This document shows, piece after piece, positions 1 to 6,574 of a stretch of DNA of 8,882 nt. Source of the stretch: Hyphomicrobiales bacterium (GTDB lineage Bacteria > Pseudomonadota > Alphaproteobacteria > Rhizobiales > Beijerinckiaceae); the NCBI GenBank assembly GCA_028865375.1, contig JAGWKJ010000085.1:1-8882 (forward strand), written 5' to 3'. A program made the position numbers and the translations under genes. The number at the start of each line of letters is the position of its first letter. The stretch's first letter is position 1. The notes under the pieces are model-generated. The model made no database searches and was not told the DNA's origin. It was given only the letters and a program-made list of their open reading frames with translations.

Positions 1-392
1 CCCACTTTCCGGTGGCGGCGCTGGTCGGTGTGGTGATCGCGCTCGAAATGGCGGCGGTGCTGCTGCCAGGCTTCAATGTTCACGATGCGCCGGTGGGTGA
101 CGCCGCCTCGCTGCGCCTGGGCAACTCCAAGATGCTGGGCATCGAGGTCTACACCCGCTACCTGTACCCGCTGCAGATCGCCGCGGTGCTGCTGCTGGTG
201 GCGATCATCGCGGCGATCGCGCTGACGTTGCGCCGGCGCAAGGACTCGAAGTACCAGAACCCCTCGGATCAGGTGAGGGTGCGCGCCGCCGATCGCGTGC
301 GGCTCGTGCAGATGAAGGCCGAAGTCGAGGCGCCGCCACCGGCACTGGCCACCCCAGCCACGGCGGCGCCGGCCGCGGGAGTCAAGCCATGA
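1..392 (+). CDS. nuoJ: NADH-quinone oxidoreductase subunit J, 3' part (partial)
   Basis: This is the C-terminal part of the complex I membrane subunit NuoJ (ND6 family), which sits beside NuoK and NuoA in the proton-pumping arm. The reading frame is open from position 3, so the gene starts upstream; about 129 residues are visible and the family usually has about 200. The GTG at 12 is internal, not the start. Two membrane segments can be seen, one at the very beginning of the window and one near 172-228. They are followed by a basic stretch with the motif KYQNPSDQV and an Ala/Pro-rich tail of about 25 residues. The motif after the last helix resembles beta/gammaproteobacterial NuoJ rather than alphaproteobacterial NuoJ; that is a judgement from memory of the family. 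The stop overlaps the nuoK start by four bases (ATGA, 389-392), so the two are probably translationally coupled. Confidence 0.93.
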   Translation, partial: HFPVAALVGVVIALEMAAVLLPGFNVHDAPVGDAASLRLGNSKMLGIEVYTRYLYPLQIAAVLLLVAIIAAIALTLRRRKDSKYQNPSDQVRVRAADRVRLVQMKAEVEAPPPALATPATAAPAAGVKP

Positions 393-706
393 GCCTGGGC
401 ACCATCACGCTCGGCCACTACCTGTCGCTCGGCGCCATCCTGTTCGCGATGTCGGTGATCGGCATCTTCCTGAACCGCAAGAACCTGATCGTGCTGCTGA
501 TGGCGATCGAGCTGATGCTGCTCGCCGTCAACATGAATTTCATCGCCTTCTCGCGCTATCTGGACGACACGGCCGGACAGGTGTTCGTGTTCTTCATCCT
601 CACCGTCGCGGCCGCCGAGTCGGCCATCGGCCTCGCGATCCTGGTGGTGCTGTTCCGCAATCTGTCCACCATCAACGTCGACGACCTGAACAAGTTGAAG
701 GGCTAA
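389..706 (+). CDS. nuoK: NADH-quinone oxidoreductase subunit K
   Basis: This small complex I membrane subunit (ND4L family) has 105 residues, about the family norm of 100-105, with three predicted helices. The two buried glutamates needed for proton transfer are present: E41 in AIELMLL and E77 in AAAESAIG, matching E36 and E72 of the Escherichia coli protein. The start is the ATG at 389, which overlaps the nuoJ stop (ATGA) and gives a standard N terminus before the GHYLSLGAILF segment. The C-terminal motif STINVDDLNKLKG resembles beta/gammaproteobacterial NuoK more than alphaproteobacterial versions. NuoK works with NuoJ and NuoN in the membrane arm that couples quinone reduction to proton pumping. 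A 95-base gap separates it from nuoL, unusually wide compared with the other junctions here. Confidence 0.97.
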   Translation: MSLGTITLGHYLSLGAILFAMSVIGIFLNRKNLIVLLMAIELMLLAVNMNFIAFSRYLDDTAGQVFVFFILTVAAAESAIGLAILVVLFRNLSTINVDDLNKLKG

Positions 707-715
707 GGCAAGCCA

Positions 716-805
716 ATGGGCAACGCGCAACGGGCGGGGAGCGGGGGAATGCAGGGGTCGCGCCTGCGCCGCGCTCCGCGCACATTACCCGGCACAACGC
801 TATGA
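716..805 (+). other. Possible leader ORF (29 codons) overlapping the nuoL start
   Basis: The gap after nuoK contains an ATG at 716 with an AAGG at 705-708, a plausible Shine-Dalgarno spacing of 7 bases. The frame runs 29 codons to a TGA at 803-805, which overlaps the nuoL ATG at 802 by four bases, the same ATGA arrangement seen at nuoJ/nuoK. nuoL itself has no recognisable ribosome-binding site, so translation of this leader could deliver ribosomes to nuoL. The predicted peptide (beginning MGNAQRAGSGG) is Gly/Arg rich and resembles nothing I recognise. High-GC sequence often holds short chance ORFs, so a functional peptide is unproven. Confidence 0.3.
738..777 (+). other. Nested hairpin in the nuoK-nuoL leader
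   Basis: Two nested inverted repeats lie in the gap before nuoL. The outer arms are GGAGCG (738-743) and CGCTCC (772-777). The inner arms are GCAGG (751-755) and CCTGC (763-767), closing a 7-base loop. There is no T-run after the structure, so it is not a Rho-independent terminator. It could affect translation or stability of the downstream message, but in DNA this GC-rich short arms can arise by chance. Confidence 0.3.
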
Positions 806-2829
806 CATCGATGCAGCAACTCTACCTGCTGGTGCCGCTGGCGCCCCTCGCCGGTGCCCTGATCGCCGGGCTCGGCGGCCGCGCCATCGGCCGCGCCGGC
901 GCCCACTGGGCGGCCATCCTCGGGGTGACGGTCTCGTTCCTCGCTTCGGTGGCGATCTTCTTCGACGTGATGCACGGCAACGTGTTCAACGGCAGCGTCT
1001 ACACCTGGCTGACCTCGGGCGCGACGCGCTTCGAGATCGGCTTCCTGATCGATCGGCTGACGGTGCTGATGATGGTGGTGGTCACCTTCGTCTCGCTCAT
1101 GGTGCACATCTACACCATCGGCTACATGGCGGACGATCCCGGCTACCAGCGCTTCTTCGCCTATATCGCCTTGTTCACCTTCTCCATGCTGATGCTGGTG
1201 ATGGCCAACAACTTCCTGCAGCTGTTCTTCGGCTGGGAGGCGGTGGGCCTGGTGTCCTACCTGCTGATCGGCTTCTGGTACACGCGGCCGACGGCGATAT
1301 TCGCCAACCTCAAGGCGTTCCTGGTAAACCGCGTCGGCGACTTCGGCTTTCTGATCGGCATCGGCCTGGTTCTGGCGCATTTCGGCACGCTCGATTACGC
1401 CACCGTGTTCGCGCAGGCGCCGGCGATGGTCAGGACCAGCATAGAAATCCTCCCGGGCACGCCCTGGCTGCTGATATCGGTGATCTGCATCTGCCTGTTC
1501 ATCGGCGCCATGGGCAAATCGGCGCAGTTCCCGCTGCACGTTTGGCTGCCCGATTCGATGGAAGGCCCGACGCCGATCTCCGCCCTGATCCATGCGGCGA
1601 CCATGGTGACCGCCGGCATATTCATGGTGTCGCGCATGTCGCCGCTGTTCGAGCTGTCGGACGCGGCGCTGTCCTTCGTGCTCGTGATCGGCGGCATCAC
1701 CGCCTTCTTCATGGCGCTGATCGCGGTGGTGCAGTACGACATCAAGCGCGTGATCGCCTATTCGACCCTGTCGCAGCTCGGCTACATGACCGTGGCGCTG
1801 GGCGCATCGGCCTACTCGGTCGGCATGTTCCACCTCATGACCCACGCGTTCTTCAAGGCGGTGCTGTTCCTCGGCGCGGGTTCGGTGATCATCGCGATGC
1901 ACCACGAGCAGGACATGCGCAAGATGGGCGGGCTGCGCAAATACATGCCGATTACCTACCTCACCATGCTGATCGGCGCGCTCGCCAATGCCGGCCTGCC
2001 GCCGTTCGCCGGATTCTTCTCCAAGGATTCGATCCTGGAGGCGGTGCACCTGTCGCACACGCCGGGCGCGGGTTTCGCCTATCTGATGGTGCTCGCGGGG
2101 GTGTTCGTCGGCGGGCTGTATTCCTTCCGCCTGATTTTCTATACTTTCCACGGCGAGGAGCGCTTCCGCACCCATGACGCCGGCCATGCCGCAGACGCCG
2201 GCCACGGCCACGACGCGCACGACAAGCACGGGCATGACGCCGGCCATGGGCACGCGCCGCCGCACGAAACCCCGGCGGTGGTGACCGTGCCGCTGATCCT
2301 GCTCGCGATCCCGTCGATCGCGGCGGGCTGGACCATAGGCACGGTGCTCTACGGCGGTTATTTCGGCCCGGCCATCTATATTTCCCCGGAACACGAGGGC
2401 CTCGCGGAAATGGCGCGCGAGTACCACGGCGTGATCAATATGATGCTGCATGGGCTCACCAGCCTGCCGTTCTGGCTCGCGCTCGGGGGAGCGGCGACCG
2501 CCTTCTATCTGTACATCCTCAATCCGGCGCTGCCCGGCGTGTTGCGGCAAAAGTTCAGCTTCGTCGTCAACATTCTGATGGAGAAGTACGGCTGCGACCG
2601 CTTCAACCAGTGGTTCTTCGCCGGCGGCGCGCGCGCGATCGGCGGCGGCCTGTGGAAATTCGGCGACGTGGCCATCATCGACGGGATCATGGTCAACGGC
2701 ACGGCGCGCGTGGTCGGCTGGATCGGCGGCCTGGTGCGCCTGTTCCAGTCCGGCTACATCTACCAGTACGCCTTCACCATGATCATCGGCGTATTCGTGC
2801 TGCTGACGCTTTGGCTAGGCCACGCTTGA
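802..2829 (+). CDS. nuoL: NADH-quinone oxidoreductase subunit L
   Basis: This is the distal antiporter-like proton-pumping subunit of complex I (ND5 family), 675 residues, slightly longer than the E. coli homologue. Key charged residues are E146 (FFGWEAVGL), K239 (AMGKSAQF), H264, H344 and H348, K352, and K408-D409 (FFSKDS). They align with E. coli E144, K229, H254, H334/H338, K342 and K399-D400. Residues 535-640 cover the region of the long lateral helix, before the final membrane helix. A His-rich loop at 458-488 holds 10 histidines in 31 residues. The ATG at 802 is taken as start; the ATG at 811 (MQQLYLLVPLAPLAG) also fits family alignments and neither has a clear ribosome-binding site. 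Sequence signatures such as GYMADDPGYQRFF and GWEAVGLVSYLL are of the beta/gammaproteobacterial type. Five isoleucine ATA codons occur here, while I saw none in nuoM or nuoN. Confidence 0.97.
   Translation: MTSMQQLYLLVPLAPLAGALIAGLGGRAIGRAGAHWAAILGVTVSFLASVAIFFDVMHGNVFNGSVYTWLTSGATRFEIGFLIDRLTVLMMVVVTFVSLMVHIYTIGYMADDPGYQRFFAYIALFTFSMLMLVMANNFLQLFFGWEAVGLVSYLLIGFWYTRPTAIFANLKAFLVNRVGDFGFLIGIGLVLAHFGTLDYATVFAQAPAMVRTSIEILPGTPWLLISVICICLFIGAMGKSAQFPLHVWLPDSMEGPTPISALIHAATMVTAGIFMVSRMSPLFELSDAALSFVLVIGGITAFFMALIAVVQYDIKRVIAYSTLSQLGYMTVALGASAYSVGMFHLMTHAFFKAVLFLGAGSVIIAMHHEQDMRKMGGLRKYMPITYLTMLIGALANAGLPPFAGFFSKDSILEAVHLSHTPGAGFAYLMVLAGVFVGGLYSFRLIFYTFHGEERFRTHDAGHAADAGHGHDAHDKHGHDAGHGHAPPHETPAVVTVPLILLAIPSIAAGWTIGTVLYGGYFGPAIYISPEHEGLAEMAREYHGVINMMLHGLTSLPFWLALGGAATAFYLYILNPALPGVLRQKFSFVVNILMEKYGCDRFNQWFFAGGARAIGGGLWKFGDVAIIDGIMVNGTARVVGWIGGLVRLFQSGYIYQYAFTMIIGVFVLLTLWLGHA
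2173..2248 (+). repeat. Short direct repeat encoding the NuoL His-rich loop
   Basis: The 16-base unit catgacgccggccatg occurs at 2173-2188 and again, identical and in the same frame, at 2233-2248, 60 bases later. Both copies encode HDAGH. The stretch between also repeats Asp-Ala-Gly-His and Gly-His units, consistent with growth by small tandem duplications in a soluble loop between membrane helices. Length variation would be in frame and probably tolerated. Confidence 0.75.
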
Positions 2830-2839
2830 AAGACCGACG

Positions 2840-4351
2840 ATGACATCCGCTCCCTGGCTCAGCCTCACCATCTGGATCCCGATCGCGTTCGGCGTCGCGG
2901 TGCTCGCGTTCAACGACCGCCATGCCGCGACGGTGCGCCGGATCGCGCTGATCGGCGCGGTGCTCGGCCTCGCCGTGAGCCTGCCGCTCTACACCGGTTT
3001 CAACACGCAGACCAGCGCGATGCAGTTCGTCGAACTCGCGCCCTGGATCCCGCGCTTCAGCATCAACTACAACCTCGGCGTGGACGGCATTTCGGTGCTG
3101 TTCATCCTGCTCAACAGCTTTATCACCGTGCTGGTGGTGATTGCGGGCTGGGCGTCGATCACCAAGCGCGTGGCGCAGTACATGGCGGCCTTCCTGATCA
3201 TGTCGGGCCTGTTGAACGGCGTGTTCGCCGCCCTGGACGCGATGCTGTTCTACGTGTTCTTCGAGGCGACGCTGATCCCGATGTTCATCATCATCGGCGT
3301 CTGGGGCGGGCCGAACCGCGTCTACGCGGCGCTCAAGTTCTTCCTGTACACGCTGCTCGGCTCGCTCCTCATGCTGGTCTCCTTCCTGTACCTGTACGAC
3401 AAGTCCGGCGGCAGCTTCTCGATCCAGGACTGGTGGCGGCTGCCGCTGCCGCTCGGGGTGCAGATCCTGCTGTTCTTCGGCTTCCTGCTCGGCTTCGCGG
3501 TCAAGGTACCGATGTGGCCGGTGCACACCTGGCTGCCGGACGCGCACGTCGAGGCGCCGACCGGCGGCTCGGTGATCCTGGCGGCGATCATGCTGAAGAT
3601 GGGCGGCTACGGCTTCCTGCGCTTCAGCCTGCCGATGTTCCCGGTGGCCAGCCACCTGCTTGGCCCGCTGGTGTTCTGGATGTCGGCCATCGCCATCGTC
3701 TACACCTCGCTGGTGGCGCTGGTGCAGGAGGACATGAAGAAGCTGATCGCCTATTCGTCGGTCGCCCACATGGGCTTCGTGACGATGGGCCTGTTCTCGC
3801 TCGATGCGCAGGGCGTGCAGGGCGCGGTGTTCCAGATGGTGAGCCACGGGCTCGTTTCGGGCGCGCTGTTCCTGTGCGTGGGCGTCGTCTACGACCGCAT
3901 GCACACGCGCGAGATCTCGGCCTACGGCGGCCTCGCCAGGCGGATGCCGCTCTACGCCTTCGCGCTGATGCTGTTCACGATGGCCAACGTCGGCCTGCCG
4001 GGCACGTCGGGCTTCGTGGGCGAGTTCCTGACCCTGATCGGCGCCTTCGCGGCGTCGACCTGGGTGGCGCTGGGCGCCACGACCGGCGTCATCCTGTCGG
4101 CCGCCTACGCCCTGTGGCTCTACCGGCGCGTCGCCTTCGGCGCGCTCGACAAGCCGTCGCTGGCCGCCATCGCCGACCTCGAACCGCGCGAGGTTCTCGT
4201 GCTGGCGCCGCTGGCGCTGCTCGTGGTGTACTACGGCGTCCATCCGCAGCCGATCCTCGACGCCAGCCAGGCGTCGGTGGACGCGCTGCTGCGCGGCGTC
4301 GGCGCCGCGCTCGCCTCGGCGGCCAAGGCCGCCGCCTACGCGCAGCTGTGA
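2840..4351 (+). CDS. nuoM: NADH-quinone oxidoreductase subunit M
   Basis: This is the middle antiporter-like proton-pumping subunit of complex I (ND4 family), 503 residues, the usual length. Functional residues are E142 (FEATLIPM), K222 (AVKVPMWPVH), K253 (MLKMGGYG) and E395 (GFVGEF), matching E. coli E144, K234, K265 and E407. The ATG at 2840 lies 10 bases after the nuoL stop with only a weak AAAGA upstream. The protein looks chimeric. Up to about residue 245 it has beta/gamma-type features (FEATLIPM, where alphaproteobacteria usually have FEGGLIPM; YDKSGGSF; PTGGSV). From about residue 254 it has alpha-type features (KMGGYGFLRFSLPMFP, YTSLVALVQEDMKK, GVVYDRMHTREI, VILSAAYALWLYRRV). That assignment rests on memory of the families, not a computed tree. 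The frame is intact throughout and the protein should be functional. Confidence 0.97.
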   Translation: MTSAPWLSLTIWIPIAFGVAVLAFNDRHAATVRRIALIGAVLGLAVSLPLYTGFNTQTSAMQFVELAPWIPRFSINYNLGVDGISVLFILLNSFITVLVVIAGWASITKRVAQYMAAFLIMSGLLNGVFAALDAMLFYVFFEATLIPMFIIIGVWGGPNRVYAALKFFLYTLLGSLLMLVSFLYLYDKSGGSFSIQDWWRLPLPLGVQILLFFGFLLGFAVKVPMWPVHTWLPDAHVEAPTGGSVILAAIMLKMGGYGFLRFSLPMFPVASHLLGPLVFWMSAIAIVYTSLVALVQEDMKKLIAYSSVAHMGFVTMGLFSLDAQGVQGAVFQMVSHGLVSGALFLCVGVVYDRMHTREISAYGGLARRMPLYAFALMLFTMANVGLPGTSGFVGEFLTLIGAFAASTWVALGATTGVILSAAYALWLYRRVAFGALDKPSLAAIADLEPREVLVLAPLALLVVYYGVHPQPILDASQASVDALLRGVGAALASAAKAAAYAQL

Positions 4352-4361
4352 GGCGAACGCA

Positions 4362-5807
4362 ATGATGCCGACCTTCTTCCCGCTCGCTTCGCTCGCCCCC
4401 GAGCTGCTGATCGCCCTGGCGGCGCTCGGGCTGCTGCTGCTGGGCGCCTGGCGGGGCGAACGCGCCGCCTGGATCGTCGCCGAGGCGGCGATCGCCGCGC
4501 TCGGGATCGCCGCGGTGATGCTGGTCATGCGCAAGGGCGGCGTCGGCGCGCGCACGTTCTTCCACGGCGCCTTCGTCGACGACGCGTTCGCCCGCTTCAT
4601 GCAGGCGCTTTCGCTGGTGGGCGGCGCCGTCTCGCTTCTGCTGTCGTTCGACTGGATGCGCCGGCGCGGCATCGGCGCCTTCGAATATCCGGTGCTGGTG
4701 CTGCTCGCCACGCTGGGCATGATGGTGCTCGCGGCGGCCGGCGACCTGATCGCGCTCTACGTCGGGCTCGAGCTGATGTCGCTGGCGCTCTACGTGGCGG
4801 CCGCCTTCGACCGCGACGACGGCCGCGCGACCGAAGCCGGCCTGAAGTATTTCATGCTGGGCGCGCTGTCGTCGGGCATGTTGCTCTACGGCGCCTCGCT
4901 GATCTACGGCTTCGCCGGTTCCACCGCCTTCGACGACATCGCGCGCGCGGCGCAGGGCCACGTGTCGCTTGGGCTGGCGTTCGGCGTCGCGTTCCTGCTG
5001 GCGGGCTTGGCGTTCAAGATCTCCGCGGCGCCGTTCCACATGTGGACGCCCGACGTCTACGAGGGCGCGCCCACGCCCGTCACCGCCTTCTTCGCCTCCG
5101 CGCCCAAGATGGCGGCGATGGCCGCGCTGGTGCGCGTGACGACGACCGCGTTCCCCGGCGCGGCGGCCGATTGGCGGCAGATCGTCGTGTTCGTGTCCAT
5201 CCTGTCGATGGCGATCGGCGGCTTCGGCGCGCTCGGCCAGCGCAACTTCAAGCGGCTGATGGCCTATTCCTCGATCGGCCACATGGGCTTCGCGCTGGTG
5301 GGGCTGGCGGCCGGTTCGCAGGCGGGCGTGCAGGGCGTGCTCGTCTACATGGCGATCTACCTCGCCATGACGCTGGGCACGTTCGCGGCGATCCTGCTGA
5401 TGCGGCGCGGCGGCGCCTATGTCGAGTCGATCGACGACCTCGCCGGCCTGTCGAAGACCGATCCTGCGACCGCGACCTTCCTGACGTTGCTGATGTTCTC
5501 GCTGGCCGGCGTGCCGCCGCTGGCCGGCTTCTTCGCCAAGTATTACGTGTTCACCGCCGCGATCCAAGCGGGCCTGTTCTCGCTGGCGACGGTCGGCGTG
5601 CTGCTCAGCGTGGTGTCGGCGGTCTATTACCTGCGCATCGTCAAGCTGATGTGGTTCGACGAACCGAAGGCGGCGTTCGACGCCGGCGCCCGCGCGCCGC
5701 GCTGGACGCTGGCTTTGGCGACCGCGGTCGTGGGCCTGTTCTTCCTCCTCCCGGCGCCGCTGGTCGACGCCGCGCTCGCCGCCGCGCGCGCGCTGTTGCC
5801 GGCGTGA
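4362..5807 (+). CDS. nuoN: NADH-quinone oxidoreductase subunit N
   Basis: This is the proximal antiporter-like proton-pumping subunit of complex I (ND2 family), 481 residues, the normal length. Residues important for proton transfer are E137 (VGLELMSL), K219 (AFKISAAPFH), K249 (SAPKMAA) and K393 (FFAKYYVF), matching E. coli E133, K217, K247 and K395. Tandem ATG codons at 4362 and 4365 make the start uncertain by one residue; an AGG at 4351-4353 is a weak ribosome-binding site, 10 bases after the nuoM stop. The sequence is of alphaproteobacterial type, for example AFDRDDGRATEAGLKYF and GALSSGMLLYGASLIYGF. Its stop overlaps the birA GTG start (GTGA, 5804-5807), linking complex I expression to the following genes. 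Confidence 0.97.
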   Translation: MMPTFFPLASLAPELLIALAALGLLLLGAWRGERAAWIVAEAAIAALGIAAVMLVMRKGGVGARTFFHGAFVDDAFARFMQALSLVGGAVSLLLSFDWMRRRGIGAFEYPVLVLLATLGMMVLAAAGDLIALYVGLELMSLALYVAAAFDRDDGRATEAGLKYFMLGALSSGMLLYGASLIYGFAGSTAFDDIARAAQGHVSLGLAFGVAFLLAGLAFKISAAPFHMWTPDVYEGAPTPVTAFFASAPKMAAMAALVRVTTTAFPGAAADWRQIVVFVSILSMAIGGFGALGQRNFKRLMAYSSIGHMGFALVGLAAGSQAGVQGVLVYMAIYLAMTLGTFAAILLMRRGGAYVESIDDLAGLSKTDPATATFLTLLMFSLAGVPPLAGFFAKYYVFTAAIQAGLFSLATVGVLLSVVSAVYYLRIVKLMWFDEPKAAFDAGARAPRWTLALATAVVGLFFLLPAPLVDAALAAARALLPA

Positions 5808-6574
5808 GGGTCCGCCGCCACGAGGTCCTGGATTCCACGAGCGACGAGGCCTTCCGCCTCGCGCAGGCCGGCGAACGCGGGCCGATCTGGGTCGTGGCGA
5901 CCGAGCAGGCCGGCGGGCGGGGTCGGCGCGGCCGCGCTTGGGCCTCGCCGCCGGGCAATCTTTACGCGACGCTTCTGCTGACCGATCCCGGCCCGCGCGC
6001 CCGCCTGCACGAGCTCGGCTTCGTGGCGGGCGTCGCGCTCGCCGACGCGCTGGCCGAGGTCGCGCCGGGCGCCGACGTCGGGTTGAAATGGCCCAACGAC
6101 GGCATGATCGGGCCGGCCAAGGCGGCCGGCATCCTAGTCGAGGCGACCGAGTTCGGCGGCGGCGGCGGCGGCGGGGCGACCGCCTGCGCGATCGGGATCG
6201 GCGTCAACGTGGCCTCGCACCCCTCGGGCCTCGCCTATCCCGCGACCTGCCTCGCCGCGCATGCGCGCGCGCCTCGCGTGGAGGCCACCTTCGGGGCGCT
6301 CGCGACGGCCTTGGACGCGCGCCTCGCGCAATGGCGCGGCGGCGAAGGTTTTTCGGCGATCCGCGACGCGTGGCTCGGCCGCGCGCGCGGGCTCGGCCGG
6401 CCGATCCGCGTCGAAACCGCGAAGGGCGCGCTCGAAGGCGCGTTCGCGGGGCTCGACGCGACGGGGCGATTGTTGGTGGCCGACGGCGACGGCGAGAGCG
6501 CCGTCGAGTCGGGTGACGTGTTCATCGCCGCGGATTTCGTCCGCGCGCGGATTTCCGAGGATGTGGGGACTTGA
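5804..6574 (+). CDS. birA: Biotin--[acetyl-CoA-carboxylase] ligase, group I (no HTH domain)
   Basis: This enzyme activates biotin with ATP to biotinyl-AMP and transfers it to a lysine of biotin carboxyl carrier proteins such as those of acetyl-CoA and propionyl-CoA carboxylase. The 256-residue protein starts directly with the catalytic domain and lacks the N-terminal winged helix of E. coli BirA, so it should not act as a repressor. Visible motifs are DST (10-12), the biotinyl-AMP loop GRGRRGRAW (38-46), the catalytic KWPND (95-99) and IGIGVNV (residues 130-136), followed by a small C-terminal domain. The GTG at 5804 is chosen because it overlaps the nuoN stop and places the DST motif at the normal distance; the same frame stays open far upstream only as a shadow of nuoN. 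A run of seven glycines (118-124) lies just before the IGIGVNV strand. The stop shares its last base with the rnj ATG, and no coaX gene intervenes. Confidence 0.95.
   Translation: MRVRRHEVLDSTSDEAFRLAQAGERGPIWVVATEQAGGRGRRGRAWASPPGNLYATLLLTDPGPRARLHELGFVAGVALADALAEVAPGADVGLKWPNDGMIGPAKAAGILVEATEFGGGGGGGATACAIGIGVNVASHPSGLAYPATCLAAHARAPRVEATFGALATALDARLAQWRGGEGFSAIRDAWLGRARGLGRPIRVETAKGALEGAFAGLDATGRLLVADGDGESAVESGDVFIAADFVRARISEDVGT
6155..6175 (+). repeat. GGC trinucleotide run in birA (Gly7)
   Basis: Six GGC codons followed by GGG encode seven consecutive glycines, residues 118-124 of BirA, in a loop between core strands. It is an in-frame simple repeat prone to slippage; copy-number change would alter loop length without breaking the frame. 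Confidence 0.85.

Noticed and set aside
703..2550. Long antisense open frame over nuoL
   Set aside because: The product is rich in Arg, His, Gln and Asp with no domain I recognise. It is what antisense to a GC-rich membrane-protein gene produces, and nuoL is unmistakable on the other strand.
3433..4365. Alternative + frame within nuoM
   Set aside because: Arg/Ala/Gly-rich out-of-frame translation of nuoM, no recognisable family.
2783..4720. Long antisense open frame over nuoM and nuoN
   Set aside because: It crosses a real gene boundary, has low-complexity Arg/His/Glu/Gln composition and no family resemblance; a high-GC shadow.
4089..5567. Antisense open frame over nuoM and nuoN
   Set aside because: Same low-complexity Arg/Gln/Glu composition, opposite a clear nuoN coding frame.
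5042..5803. Upstream extension of the birA frame inside nuoN
   Set aside because: The extension is an Arg/Ala-rich shadow of nuoN. The biotin ligase homology begins only at the GTG at 5804, where the overlap with the nuoN stop is also typical.
6571..6573. TTG as the rnj start
   Set aside because: It would add one residue and give a TTGA overlap, but the ATG at 6574 is directly next to it and is a much stronger start codon.
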